A stretch of 64,000 bases of DNA, taken from positions 42,317,177-42,381,176 of the forward strand of contig ML682005.1 of the NCBI GenBank assembly GCA_007922195.1, in the 5' to 3' direction. Shown here piece after piece: positions 48,585-60,145 of the stretch. Position 1 is the stretch's first letter; every line of letters starts with the position of its first letter. The notes under the pieces are model-generated. The model was not told where the DNA came from, searched no databases, and saw only the letters and a program-made list of their open reading frames with translations. The position numbers and the translations under genes were made by a program. This stretch comes from Podocnemis expansa. Lineage: Eukaryota > Chordata > Testudines > Podocnemididae.

Positions 48585-48655
48585 CAAAGGGGCAGCCATG
48601 TTAGTTTAGTTCACTAAAACAAACAAGGAAGTACCACAGAACTCATTGTTTGTTT
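48585..48655 (-). repeat. Penelope-tail end fragment, hosting a hAT MITE
   Basis: Reads ttccaaaggggcagccatgt, tagtttagttcactaaaac, caaacaaggaagtacc: the distal end of the foldback tail family in minus orientation. The hAT MITE starting at 48662 inserted at its edge. Confidence 0.65.
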
Positions 48656-48858
48656 TTAACACAGTGGTCTCAAACTCAAATCACCACAAGGACCACATGA
48701 GGACTAGAATGTTAGGCTGAGGGCCACACCACTGAAACCTTTTTCATACAACAATATTGCAAATATTGGTAACAATAGTGTCATTGCTGGTTGCAGGAAA
48801 TAGCTTTAGGGGCAGTTTGCAGCCCACTGGCTGTGTGTTTGAGACCCCTGTTTTAACA
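48654..48858. mobile_element. hAT MITE with perfect 8-bp target duplication
   Basis: The element spans 48662-48850. It starts CAGTGGTCTCAAACTCAAAT and ends GTTTGAGACCCCTG (reverse complement CAGGGGTCTCAAAC). The 8-bp direct repeats ttttaaca lie at 48654-48661 and 48851-48858. The interior (catacaacaatattgcaaat, aacaatagtgtcattgc) is nearly identical to the copy at 60899. Confidence 0.93.
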
Positions 48859-49559
48859 TGAGTGAAATGTGTATTTCCTAAACTAGTTCTTGGAAACAAC
48901 TGTAACATTTTTGCTGATGTTTCAAAAAAATTCCACCCAAGGCAGGCATCTGTCATGGAAAAGTACTGCTTGAACAGTTTTTTATTCTGGCAAAGTTAGA
49001 AGTGACTGAAGATAAGGCCTTGCACTGGAAAGTGTGAAGCAAAAGCCGTGTTACCCACTTCCCCCTATGCGTATCTTTCTCCTCCTATGTTCCAGTCATG
49101 CTTATCATTGCAGGTTCAATAATAGCTGCGAGGCCTGTCTCTTCCTAACATATGGCTACTGTAGTGACTCATCTTTAGTGTATCAAAACATGTTAACCCA
49201 AGAAGAGTGCTGGGCAATATGGCTCATTGTTTGCACCAGCCAATCTTGAATGTAGCTCTTTGCATCCTGGCTCACTTCTCTTCTCAGGCAAAGATGTTAC
49301 AAGATAAGTTTGTGTTTAAGGATATTTTATGGACATGCAGCCATTGGAGAAAACCTGCAATTCATTTGAAAGTTGAATTTTCATTCTGATTTCAAGTGTA
49401 ATAACAAAAGGTTAGTGGGGAGATGCGAGGTAACAGATATTAGAACCATCACTTTAATCTCCTGTAGTGAACTATACTGTAAGACATGATGTTAGATTTT
49501 TTTTCACTAGTCATAATGTTTAATTAAACTTCACACTGAAAAAGTTGGTGGCTCCTGTT
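48859..49559. other. Intergenic DNA, nothing recognised
   Basis: AT-rich and without any supportable gene or repeat. Confidence 0.5.
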
Positions 49560-50385
49560 TCATAGACTCTAAGGTCAGAAGGGACCACTATGATCATCTA
49601 GGCTCACCTTGTGCACAATGCAGATCACAGAAGCTCAGCCACCCACGCCTGTAATAAACTTCTAACCTATGACTAAGTTATTGAAGTCGTCAAACCATGG
49701 CTTAAAGACTTTAAGGTACAGAGAATCCACTGGCAAGTGACTCATTTCCCCTGCTACAGAGTAAGGTGAAGAAACTTCAGAGTCTTTCCCAATCTGTCCT
49801 GGAGGAAAATTCCCTCCTTACCCCAACTATGGTGATTAGTTAAACCCTGAACATGTTGGCAAGACTCATCAGCCAGACACCCAAGACAGAATTCTCTGTA
49901 ATAAGTCAACCCACCTCATCAAACATCCCATCTCCCACACTGGCATGTCTATCGCCAGTAGTCAAAGTTCAGCCAGTTACCAATCTAGGCTGTCCCATCA
50001 TACTATCTCCTCCATAAATCTATCAAGCTCAGTTTTGAAGCCAGCTAGGGCTTTCTGTCCCCCCAGTTTCACTTGGAAGCCTATTCCAGAATTTCTTTCC
50101 TATGATGGTTAGAAGTCTGCATCTAATTTCAGGCCTAAATTTCCTGATGGCCAGTTTATATTCATTTGTTCTTATGACCACATTCCTGCTGTGCTCAAAT
50201 AATTTCTCTGCTTCTGTGGTATTTATCCTTTTGATGTATTTGCAGAAAGCAAACATATGTCTCCTCAGCCTCATTTTAGTTAGGCTAAACAAGTCATGCT
50301 CTTGGAGTCTCCTCTCCTAAGGTAGGTTTCCTTTAAACTCATCTTTCCTAAAGTGTGGTACCCAAAACAGCATCTGGTACTTGCC
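49560..50385 (-). mobile_element. CR1 LINE, 3' fragment, minus orientation
   Basis: The CR1 3' terminus is at the low end (catagactctaaggtcagaa). The minus-strand open part at 50029-50292 encodes YIKRINTTEAEKLFEHSRN and KKFWNRLPS, the ORF2 C-terminus. It is the longest CR1 copy in the window and belongs to the same family as 9180 (plus), 42411 and 44265. Confidence 0.88.
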
Positions 50386-52332
50386 TCTGATTCTTGGCCC
50401 CACATCCCACACCTATTATCCACTCATATTTGCCTCCCAGTGAACTTCAATCATGCTTTGAAAGTGGGTTGTGGTGCAATATGCTTTTGCACTCCACGCC
50501 ATGTTGGGTGCCAGTAAATTACCAGGGGCACACAGAATACTATTCTTTAGAGTCTGAACTAATTCTTGTTTGTGATTGTCACTATTGTCCATCTTTTATA
50601 GTAATAGTCCGTAGGCATTTCAAAACTGTGATGCTAATCTACCTTGCTGTGTCAGGCTGCAATTTTTTGCAGAATTAAGAAAATTGTACCTGAAATACTG
50701 TACACCTTCATCCATAGTAATTATTCTAGGGTCAGCTACAAAAAATCCCCCCGAGGCGGCCTCCTGTTTTCTATCTCTCCAAAGTCAGTGCAAAGTGTCA
50801 CAGGTCTGGAATGTTTGAATTAGTGAGGCATGGAGCACCTAATCTGTGTAACCAGAGTTTTCCATCCTGCATTCGATTCAATGGCATTGTCTTCAAGTTC
50901 CACTTTACGCATGAAAATGGCAATGAGCTTCATGCACAAAGGACATCAAAGCATAAACTGCTTCATTTGTGCTTTGCAGCTAAATAGTTTCACAGCTAAA
51001 TTAGCAAATGAAACTGAGAGATTTTATGTTTGGAAAGGAAAATGATGATCTGAAAGGACTCACCACACAATTAATGATTGGCTTGTTCATATAATTTTAC
51101 TGAACGCATTTAAAAAAAATAGACAACTATAAGGTGGAATGTGTTGTCAGAATACAAAGATAAGAACATTCTTCATGTAGTTTTAATTTTAAATCCATAG
51201 ACTGAGGATGGGCTAGTTGCTTCATATGAGAACAAAATTAATTTTTGTTAGTGAAAGGACACATCTTCAGGATAGCATCCAGACAAACATGTTCTGGTTA
51301 AGGAGAGTTTACTCTACTATCTATAAAAATAGAACAACATTTTAAAATTTCTTTACATTGATTCTTTAAGGTCAACTAATGGGATTACATAGCGACAGGA
51401 CACAGCAGGCTAGGAATTTCACTTTAAACCATAGTCTAATTCTATTCCTGCTAAGGCCCAAATATAAGTTTCAAGAATATTTGGCAAAGACTCATGATGA
51501 TGGACACCACACTAAACAACTGATGAAAGCAATTTGGATTTCTTTTTCTTACTAGGGTGTTTCATGATCTTGCTTTCCTTATTTTGCATTCATTGTTAAT
51601 AAAATTCACTGATTTAAAAGGTGGACAAAAGGCAGCTCTTTGTGGGTTGGTGGCAAATTTGGGCATTAAATGATGCTCATTTCTCATATGGAAATGCTGT
51701 TCAGTGGTGTGCCCAAATCAAAACTGGGGCAGCACAGTTTCCTCTGTGTGAGAGACATAGACCATGTACATGTACACTATTACTTTTATATAGATTTGAC
51801 AGGAAACGGAGAATGACGGGACTACAAACATGAGTAGTGGAGGGGGCAGGATGTTACCCCTTGTACAACAAGATTGGAAAGTCAAAGAACACCAACTCTA
51901 AAAATGTGGAAAAAAAATTAGCATAGCTAAAAAAGAATTCACCACTTTAACTTTAAATAGAGTATAATTTTGGGTGGCCATGATACAATTGATATAAAAA
52001 TGCCCAGTTCTCTCAAACACAGAATCCGATGATAAATTAAAAATCTTTTCTCTCCCTAGTGTTAGTGTAGCTGTGTTGGTAAATTCACTGAGCTCAACAT
52101 AGGTGAAAACTTTTTGTTTACACAATTCATATAGTTGAACATGTAAGTACATTATTCCAAGCATTAATCACCTCAACTTCCCTCCTTTGCCAACATTTAA
52201 GTTTTGCTGGATAAGGTTTCCAACCAGTCACCCTCTTACACAGCAGAGTAATTGCTGCTGTACTGTAAACACAAATTCATATGCTCACAAAAGCTGACCT
52301 TTTCAAGCTAAAGATGTATAAATTTAAAAATG
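50386..52332 (-). other. 3' flank and possible 3' UTR of NRSN1
   Basis: The part next to the NRSN1 stop (52333) presumably contains its 3' UTR, but I see no unambiguous polyadenylation hexamer on the minus strand in the first few hundred bases. The rest is AT-rich with no recognised feature. Confidence 0.45.
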
Positions 52333-52731
52333 TCAGGTTTCTGATAAGGGTTGGACATTTTGAACTTTGGACAAAGTGACAGGTATCTTTGATTCTCCTG
52401 GTGCTGGTGCTTTAGTGACTGGGTGTGCATGGGCTTTTATGTCTGCTATTCTCTCTTTAAACCTTTGCTGTAGGTACTTCTCTTCTTTGGAGTAGCTTTT
52501 AGCAAAAGCAGACATCAACAGGCATGCTGCCATTGTGGTCCCTCCAATACAAAATAAGATTGCTCCTGCCAGCTTGCATACATCAAGGGCTCCGTTAAAC
52601 TGAACGGCATGGTTATCCACAACAACAAAATCTTCTTCTTCGAGGGCTTCGATTTTCGGTGGCACAAGAAAACCTACTACAAGAATTGTTAACCCTATCA
52701 GCATAAAAACCACCCCAGATACGAGTCCAAC
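52333..52731 (-). CDS. NRSN1: NRSN1 (neurensin-1), second coding exon
   Basis: Encodes residues 64-195. The acceptor on the minus strand is ttttccag directly before GTTGGACTC; the stop is at 52333-52335. Two hydrophobic segments are visible, about residues 64-86 (VVFMLIGLTILVVGFLVPP) and 115-138 (KLAGAILFCIGG, MAACLLMSAF). An acidic loop EALEEEDFVVVD lies between them, and a basic tail with YSKEEKYLQQRFKERIADI follows. Neurensins are two-pass membrane proteins of small vesicles in neurons and are implicated in neurite extension (family knowledge). The sequence matches remembered vertebrate NRSN1 closely, and all reading frames are intact. Confidence 0.95.
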   Translation of the reverse strand, partial: VGLVSGVVFMLIGLTILVVGFLVPPKIEALEEEDFVVVDNHAVQFNGALDVCKLAGAILFCIGGTTMAACLLMSAFAKSYSKEEKYLQQRFKERIADIKAHAHPVTKAPAPGESKIPVTLSKVQNVQPLSET

Positions 52732-52845
52732 CTGGAAAACAAACAGGGTTAAAAATGAACATGGCCTCAGAGTTTAACTGTTTCATTGTTTACACAAATA
52801 ACTGTCAATTCTACTAGGAAGCAGACATTTTTCTTTTGACAAGTT

Positions 52846-53040
52846 CCAAAGGAGTAGCCATGTTAGTCTAGTTCAGCAAAAGAAAGGAGGAGTCCTGTGG
52901 TGCTTTTAAAGACTAACAAATTTTTTTATCGCACAAGCTTTTGTGGGAGAAAATCTACTTTGTCAGATGCTTTGAAGATGGGGAAATTTACATCTTCAAA
53001 GCATCTGATGAAGTGGGATTTTTCTCACATGAACAGGGAT
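52846..53040. repeat. Foldback copy of the Penelope 3' tail
   Basis: The left arm (minus) runs from ttccaaaggagtagccatg through gactaacaaatttttttat to cacaagcttttgtgggag. The arms meet at gtcagatgctttgaagatg / catcttcaaagcatctgatg. The right arm has a perfect CTGATGA at 53005-53011, but its stem II is degraded (tttctcacatgaa) and the right arm is truncated. Confidence 0.8.
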
Positions 53041-53550
53041 TAAAGCAAACTGGAATGGTATTCTGGGGGCCACTGTTTTTAGGTGGTTAGCATTCTGGGC
53101 CCCCTAAAAATAGAAAATGGAGCTGGAATGCTGCATTCTGGGGCCCACCATTTAAAACTAGTGGGCACCAGAACGCCATTCCAGCGTGTTCTGGCAGGGC
53201 AGGGAGCTGCATCGGGCTCAGAGCCTCAGCCTGGGCCAGGGCTGCACTGCATGGTGGCCAGGTAAGGAGGCCCAGGTGTGGGGTTGGGGACAGGTGAGCC
53301 AGCCTGGCAGGGAAAGGGTGCAGGGGAGGGGTTGGCCTGGGGTAGCAGGAGAAGATGGTGTGGGACGGCCAGAGGTTGGGGAAGGATTAGGGGACCAGTG
53401 GCGCCATGGGGTGTTCAGGAGGGGCCTGCGGAAAAGTTTCAGGGACCAGTGGCAAGACAGGGGCTGGGGGGCAGTAGCTGCTGTGGGGGAGCAATAGCTG
53501 GGGTGGTGGGGCAGGCATTTGGGGAGCAGCAGCTGGGGTGAACATGAAAT
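53041..53550. repeat. GC-rich repeat-like block
   Basis: A GC-rich, G-strand-biased block with short internal reiterations (ccattctggggcc / attctgggggcc near 53060-53145; gcagtagctg / gcaatagctgggg / gcagcagctgggg near 53470-53537). The class is unknown; it resembles other GC-rich islands in the window only in composition. Confidence 0.35.
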
Positions 53551-55031
53551 ATCTTTATCTTGCAAAGGTTAAAGAGTGTGGTATAAATACTTTGCAACTT
53601 TGTTACAACCTTTCCTGCCAAGTTTCAAAAATAAGTGCAAAGACTGATTTCCACATGATCACTAACTTCTTAGTAAAACAAGTCTCTATTGTTTTCCTGA
53701 TAGTTTAAGTAAATACCTGTCAATATGAATATCAATAAGAGCCTTGTGTGAATTTGTCGAGACTCATTTCTGTATACTTTTGCCAATTATAGCTAAGACT
53801 TCAAAAGTGACTATTGATTTTTGTCCCCTTCAGTTGTTGATGCCAAACTTGATAACATAGTAAAATGGCCACATTTCCAAAAGGTGGGTGCTGAGCAGTT
53901 ACTGAAAACTGGGTCTGTAGAAAGTTTGTGCTTATCTCCCTGAGCATCCTCTAGTGGCCAGGGATGTGCCTGCTGTGCTTTTCAGCTCCTGGCAGGGGTG
54001 TCACTGCCCCAGAAAAGTTTCAGGGTCTGGGCCTAGGGCCCTGGATCCAGCTCCTGCCACTGGTGGCCTCAGTTCCTGCTGTGATCATCAGCAGAGGCAC
54101 CATGTCCCTGGCTGGGGCTGGATCCAGTGGCTGTGGGTTCCCAGCCAGGGCCGGGGCCAGATCGGACTGCTGCCACTGCAGTATCCCAGCCCCACATCCC
54201 TGACTGGTCAAGGCCATATGTGGGGGAAGTGCAGGGCAGTTGCAGGCTCTGAATCTGCACTGCCCATAGGACTCAGGGCACTGGGACTGGGGGCTCATGC
54301 CCCCTGTGCCCAGCACCAGTGATGCCCATGGCTCCTGGCACTCCCTGTAACCATCTGCCTGCATCTATGGGTCTTCCCCATATAGTTCAGTCCCCCAACC
54401 AGTCGCATCATTAAAACTGCTTCTGGAACACAACAAACTTAAAGATGTTCTTTGCCCTTTTGGGGCAATTATAAACAAAATGGTTTCTTTTCTTTCTGGG
54501 CTAAATTTCCCATCCAGAATTAATCAGCAGGATTCCTTCTGAATTCCTGCTGCTGAATATAATCACTAGTGGCTCCTGACCTAATCTGATCCCTTTATCT
54601 GTAGCCTAGGGACCCTCCCTCCTCTCTCTTCTGGCTCCAGCCAGGAGCTGGCTGTCTTGCTAGCAATAGCTGGCAGTTCCTTTTACTTCAGCCTGTTGGG
54701 TCATGATTGGCTGTTGCTGGTCCTCAGCCCTCTTTGCTGCTGGAGGACCAGATCTCAATGATTCCCCAAAATTTCTGTACCCAGACTGGCTTTCTTGTCA
54801 AGCCGGGAGGCCTTGTGTTCACTGACGACTTCTGCTCGGAAAGCAATTTCCTAGAGTGGAGTGTAACAGCAGTGGGGTCTCGAAGGCCTTGAACACCTTG
54901 TCACAGCACATCTATCAGGTATATTGAATTAAGCACCCAAAAATCACTAGTTACTTTTGAAAACTTAAGGTTATGTTTCTCCATTTTGGATTTTCTGTAC
55001 CAAATGGCTTCTGTACAGAGATGAGCCATAC

Positions 55032-55220
55032 CTTCCAGAATGCAGAGCTCCACCTACTAGGTGACCTCTGGATCTGAAAATCATCCTCGTACTCCCAAAT
55101 TGAAGCTGTGCAATCCTCATAAAACTGATGCAGGTAGGATCGAACTCCATAGCGTTGATAACTTCCCTCAGTGCTGTTCTGCCCTTGCTTGGAGCTGCAG
55201 ATATCAGCATATGAGGTCAT
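55032..55220 (-). CDS. NRSN1: NRSN1 (neurensin-1), first coding exon
   Basis: Encodes residues 1-63, beginning MTSYADICSSKQGQNSTEGS, then YGVRSYLHQFYEDCTASIWE and ending SSAFWK, with a GTATGG donor. The ATG at 55218-55220 is chosen because it aligns with the known neurensin-1 start (a short C-containing head before SKQ). An upstream in-frame ATG at 55236-55238 lies in the intron. The acceptor is ttgttgcag, leaving a 9-bp 5' UTR in this exon (55221-55229). Both exons together give 195 residues, the same length as human NRSN1. The conserved cytosolic block YQRYGVRSYL...EYEDDFQIQRSP is the most diagnostic part of the family. Confidence 0.95.
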
Positions 55221-56140
55221 CCTTCTCCCCTGCAACAAGAAATTTTAATGTGGGACAGATCCACTTAGAATTTATGTAATTTGCATAAAGGAAATAAAAA
55301 CAGACTGCAAATAATCCCTTGGTATGTGCTTTGCAAGGAGAAGTTTTGTGAAGCCATCTCTCTTTCCCATACTCCCAGAGAAAGGGCTTGATCTTGCAAA
55401 GTTCTGAGCACTTCTGTCAGGTGTGAGTAGGCCCTCAGCTTCCACTGAAGTCAACAGATATTGCAAGTCATTGGCACCTTGCAGGGTTACACTTTAAAAT
55501 GCAACTGTGACCATTCAATAAAGTGTGTGTTTTTTTTTTTTTTTTTTTTTTTAAGTACGTAGTGTTCCCAGTGCCATAATCTGTGATTTTGAATGTTGTT
55601 TAATTTCATGGAAGCTTAAAAAAAATTGCACAACTGTGAGAGTGAGCACTTCAATCTTTGACACAAGTAACACTGGTATTAATCATGTTAGTCATTTCTT
55701 GCTAGCTTTGTGCGCTAATCTGGAACATTTTTCGACCTCTCTTTGATGGCTATGTTTTTCTTAAACCTGTACTACAGAAACTTAACTGTGGGATTATAGA
55801 TAATTGTCGCACTTAACCACGGGGATCTGATCTTGAAGACTAGCCTTAATAATTAGTTTTTTATGAATAAAAATACACTCAGGTATGAAACATCAGTCCT
55901 ACTATATGGATGTCAGAAAATGAAAAATATTACAAACTAACTAGCCTATTTTAATTTACCAAACATAAATAGTAAATTTATGAGTTAAAGCCTGGTCCTC
56001 TTTGACTTCAAAAAAGTTATGATTTCGCCCATTGTGAAAAGTAGATAAAATGCTCAAAACGCTTCTTCCATTGTAATAAAGTTCTAGTAACAGACATTCT
56101 TGTTTTTTAAATATCCAGGTTCTGACCCTGCCCTGACTTA

Positions 56141-56510
56141 GACTATGTCTACACACACAGTTATTTTGAAATAAGGATTTCAAAATGAGTTATTTTGAAA
56201 TAAAATCCTTATTTCGAAATAAGTTAATTCAAATTAACAAAATGTTAATTTGAATTAAGGAAAACCCTGCAATCCAAATAGCTGTTTATTTCAGAAGGGA
56301 TATTTCGAAATAAAGCCGTTTGGACCTGTTGTTTCGAAACAACACTGTTGTTTTGAAACAACAGGTCTAAATGGCGTTATTTCAAAATATCCCTTCCAAA
56401 ATAACGGCTGTTTCGAAAACATCGAGGTTTTACTTTTTCAGAACAACGATTCTTATTTCAAAAGGACGGGATCCGTCCTTTTGAAATAAGAAAACATCAT
56501 GTAGACGTAA
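56141..56510. mobile_element. Foldback MITE made of TTTCGAAA-type palindromes
   Basis: The terminus gactatgtctacac is mirrored by catgtagacgtaat at the right. Inside are many palindromes around tatttcgaaata. Two are striking: 56323-56367, arms of 21 bp with one G/T mismatch around act, and 56452-56490, perfect 18-bp arms around gat. Non-coding. A related short piece with tgtctacacggc and two tatttcgaaata words lies at 56568-56625. Confidence 0.85.
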
Positions 56511-56567
56511 TTTCTTTGATTTCATTTACACTAGTGTAACTAATGAATTCAGTGGTGGTATGGGTAT

Positions 56568-56625
56568 GTCTACACGGCACTTTTATTTCGAAATAACACT
56601 CATTATTTCGAAATAAATCAGGCCT
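56568..56625. mobile_element. End fragment of the TTTCGAAA MITE family
   Basis: Starts gtatgtctacacggcac, then carries two copies of attatttcgaaata. It is the same kind of end as at 56141, 60 bp away from that copy's right end. Confidence 0.7.
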
Positions 56626-56713
56626 TTTTATGTGTATGCTACTTTAAAGTGTCATTTGTAAGTGAGAGTATTTTAGAAGTATAATAATGCCTTTGTTATG
56701 TGTGAGTAAGATT

Positions 56714-57345
56714 AGAATCACAGAAACTGGGAGAGACCATGAGAGGTCATCAAATCCAGTCCCCTGCACTCATGGCAGGACCGAGTACCCTCTTAAATCA
56801 TCCCTGACAGGTATTTGTCGAACTTAAAAACTTCCAATGAGGGAGATTCCACAATCTGCCTAAGCAACTTATTCCAGTGGTGGTTCACCCTGACAGACAG
56901 GAATTTTTTCTAATGAACAACCTAAACCTCCCTCGATCTAATTTAAGCCCATTGCTTCTTATCCTATCATTGGCAGCTAGAGACCAATTTTTCTCCCTCC
57001 TCCTCATTGCAACCTTTTAGGTACTTGAAAACTATTATCATGTCCCTTCCCAGTCTTCTCTTTTCAAGACTAAACCCTAGTCTTTCAATCTTCTCTCATA
57101 CGTCAAGTGTTCCAGACCTCTAATCATTGCATTGCTCTTCTCTGGAATTTCTCCAATTTGTCCACATCTTTCCTGAAATGAGGTGCATAGAAGTGGAAAC
57201 AATGCTCAAGTTGAGGCCTAATCAGGGCCTAGTACAGCAGAATTACTTCTCATGTTGTACTTGCAATCTTCTTGTTAATACATCCCAGAATGGTGTTTGC
57301 TTTTTCCAACATGTTTAGCTTGTGGTCTGCTATGTGATCCATTAT
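56714..57345 (-). mobile_element. CR1 LINE, 3' fragment, different subfamily, minus orientation
   Basis: The low end reads aatcacagaaactgggagag, a CR1 3' terminus. The antisense ORF2 part follows, with cttattccagtggtggttca and cttcccagtcttctcttttc, which correspond to the W-R-LP and E-RLR-DM-I segments of the CR1 ORF2 tail. It differs from the 42411/49560 family and is nearer to the type common in birds. Confidence 0.85.
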
Positions 57346-58819
57346 GTGAACCAGAAGTTGTGATACCTAACATCAGATTCAAGTGACAAATCTGACTTCT
57401 TAAAACACTGCACTGAGAACATACCCATCTTGCTTGTTTGAACAGGGATCTCCCACTCCGACCTCCTTTTCCTGCATTTTACAGGCTTCTCCACCCTCTC
57501 ACTTTCAGTACCTGACACGGTTACGGTCACCACAGATAACGAGCTCCCAGTATGTTAAATGAGATGGCCAAACACTGCAGCATTCACACTGAAATTTTGC
57601 AAAAATCTGAAGGATACTGATTAGAAACAATGGCAGATTTTGTCTCTTGGTAGGTACAGAAATTGGCATCACTGTAACAACAATCCTTTAATCTCTTGGT
57701 GGTTTTAATCCTTGAATGTTTTCATGGCTCACTGCTGAGGAACATTTATGCACTTTTCTCTGATAGCAGTTTTTCTGTTCTCCTGGTTTTTTTAATGTAC
57801 ATGAAATCTGCAATTTCATAATCCTGTCATTATAGCTTCATAAGAATTTCTATGAAAAGGCATCAAAGCATCCAGCTATATCGAGGCTAAATGGATCAAA
57901 TCCAGTATCCAAGAGGTCTATAAGCATGCACAAGTGTGTTTTTGTCCAGTGAGATTGAGCTCATTTCAGTAGAGCCATGACCACTTCTTGCCCTGGAGAG
58001 TGAAAATGTTGGTGAAAGAGCTTGGTAAAAATGCCACCTGGCATTTGCTGCACTGTTTCTGGGCACACTATTACACATGCAGGTGCAACCCTGAACTTCA
58101 GAGTGCCTACAGCAGAGCTTCTCTGATCAGCTCTTCTTTGGGGTTCCTACTCTCCTCTTTCCTCCTTCAGCCTGAAAACTATTGTTTTTTCTCCCTAAGG
58201 CATTTCCTCACAGACCATGCCAAAGAAACATTGTTCTTATTTTCTGATTGATTTGCTTTCTGATTTGATTGAGATAGGCCAGACTCCCAGTCTAATCCTC
58301 TTTAGCAAGAGACTCCACTTCTTTGTCAGACAGGTGGATAGATGTCTTTAACAGAAATAATAAAGCTGGAGGCAGTCCCTTGCAAACAAGAAAATTCTGT
58401 ATGTTCATTGGTCAGTATCCTGCCTGTTTGACCAAGGAAGAACCGCACATCTGCAATGTCTAGACTGAAACACAGAAAGCAATTCATGGTACATGAGTGT
58501 CATTTTTTTATGTGGATATCAAGATGTCTTCTCACAAATCTTTTGGACAACTGCAAAGCTTTACTAGATAGGCATTGAATATAGTATAATTTACATGTCA
58601 CTAATCTTAATATTTTCCACTTACCTACTGGGTGGAAATTTTTTATTGCTGTGAGACTGTAGTGTACTATCAACCTTCATCTTTGTTTTTCCTCAGGCAA
58701 AAATGTCAAGAATGGAAATTTACAGGTGAAGTCTTTTGGAAAAACTCTGAAAAATATTCTGTTTATATAGAATCTGCTTATAGAACATCGTACTTCAGGT
58801 TTTTATTGTATTCAATCTC

Positions 58820-58995
58820 TGTGAAGAGGGTCGTAAGTGCTGAAACTGGGGCTGCTGCTCCCCCAGCTTAAAATGGTTTCCATCATATATCCATTTTCTG
58901 TTTGGATCAATGCTCTCAGTATCTCCACAATATAAATCATTCCAGCACTCCTGAGGAGGATCTTTACTCTTTTTTGGAGTTCTTGTTGCTGCTAT
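58820..58995. repeat. Probable interspersed repeat of unknown class
   Basis: The block gggctgctgctcccccagc, aaaatggtttccatcatata and catttccagcactcctg-like end resembles a repeat I remember as frequent in turtle genomes (a patch with a gctgaaactggggc start). I cannot define its ends. It makes the 72-codon minus-strand frame here unlikely to be an exon. Confidence 0.4.
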
Positions 58996-59439
58996 TCCCA
59001 CACCTGCAATCAAAGTCCTGTCTTTGTAACATCACAACCATCTCCCCAGCAGCTAGCCAGCTGTACTGTTACAGAAGACAATGACTTCCCACTGAAGAAC
59101 TCTTTAAAAAAAAAAAAAAAAATGCCCCAAACAAACCCAAATTCTCCGTCACCCATTCCAAAGATGCAAATAGCCCTATTAAACAATGGAGGCTAGAACA
59201 GAAAAGACTACTGTATACGTAGCAAGAACTCTCCTAGAAGCTACAATAAAACAAAATAATTATTAAGCAGAATGTGTTTAAAATTTTCTGAGACATGAAT
59301 AACATTTCAAAATATTAGAAAAGAGGTAACTATATACAATATGTACATTAAATCATTTCTCCTTTAAATGTTTTTCACATCATCTGATCTCAAGGTACTA
59401 ATAACTTCATAATATAACAAAATGCTAACAACATCATAG

Positions 59440-60145
59440 TACTTACCCAGCTCACATAGTTATCAGTACCCCTCTATAAATTGGGTACTGACAGTAGTCA
59501 TAGAGACATTAAATGATTTTCTTGCCTTCCACCACACAAATGACAGAATCCAGAACTGAGTCCAGGAATCACTCTTCACTAGATGGTGTACCATCTAGAC
59601 TATAAAGTGGTATGAATTACTATAGCTTCCTTGTATGCACAGCTATATCACCTCTAGATTTATACATTCATATCTTGCTGTGAAGGTATGATCCAATAAT
59701 ATCTTATCTACATACTTCAAAGTGCCTTGCCATGAGGGGTAAGCATATTAGCCCCATTTACCATATGTAGAAAACTAAGGCACACACAAATTACTTTGAT
59801 ACTTAGCATCTTGAGATCATCTGAGGGTAGTGCCAAGAAACTGAGGCACACAAAGGAAAGGGATTGACTAAGGTCATACAGAGCATTACTTGCAGAAGAG
59901 GAAACAGATTACCCTCCCTCCCATCCCATATAATCTCCTGACTCCAAGTCAAGTCCCACATCCCATAAGCCAACATTACCTACTTATGTAAACTGACTGC
60001 ATGAGTCTCCACTGTCTTTCAGCTTGTACACTTATTTTTAACCTGTGCATAGGAAGATCAGAATGGAAGTATTTTACTCTCACTTTACAGAGCTGTAAAT
60101 GACTACACAAGGTCAAGGCAGTGGAGAATCAGGACTGATGGGCCA
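59440..60145 (-). repeat. MIR/CORE-SINE-like pieces, several, minus orientation
   Basis: Phrases such as agccccatttaccatatgta with aaaactaaggcacac (about 59750), then aagaaactgaggcacacaaa with ctaaggtcatacagagca (about 59836-59885), and ctcactttacagagctg with acacaaggtcaaggcag (about 60080-60121) are the reverse complement of the MIR pattern (aaactgaggca, ggtcacaca). They are old and scattered, with no target duplications. Confidence 0.55.

Larger units (their letters stand above)
52732..55031 (-). other. NRSN1 intron between coding exons, 2.3 kb
   Basis: Bounded by a GTATGG donor and a TTTTCCAG acceptor on the minus strand. It contains the foldback Penelope-tail copy at 52846-53040 and GC-rich repeat-like blocks at 53040-53545 and 53950-54370. 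Open frames in these blocks follow composition only. The remainder is not recognised. Confidence 0.8.

Noticed and set aside
16009..53040. Reading the foldback repeats as tRNA-derived SINEs
   Set aside because: The same sequence forms the 3' tail of the Penelope-like element at 24485-24600, which explains them better; a SINE sharing that end is not excluded.
53186..53565. G-rich/P-rich frames on both strands in the NRSN1 intron
   Set aside because: Low-complexity translation of a GC-rich repeat-like block.
54951..55238. Upstream ATG at 55238 as NRSN1 start
   Set aside because: It lies before the ttgttgcag acceptor, thus in the intron; the ATG at 55220 fits the family N-terminus.
58795..59013. 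72-codon minus-strand frame upstream of NRSN1, considered as an extra exon
   Set aside because: It overlaps a probable interspersed repeat, and NRSN1 is already complete at 195 residues with a start matching the family.
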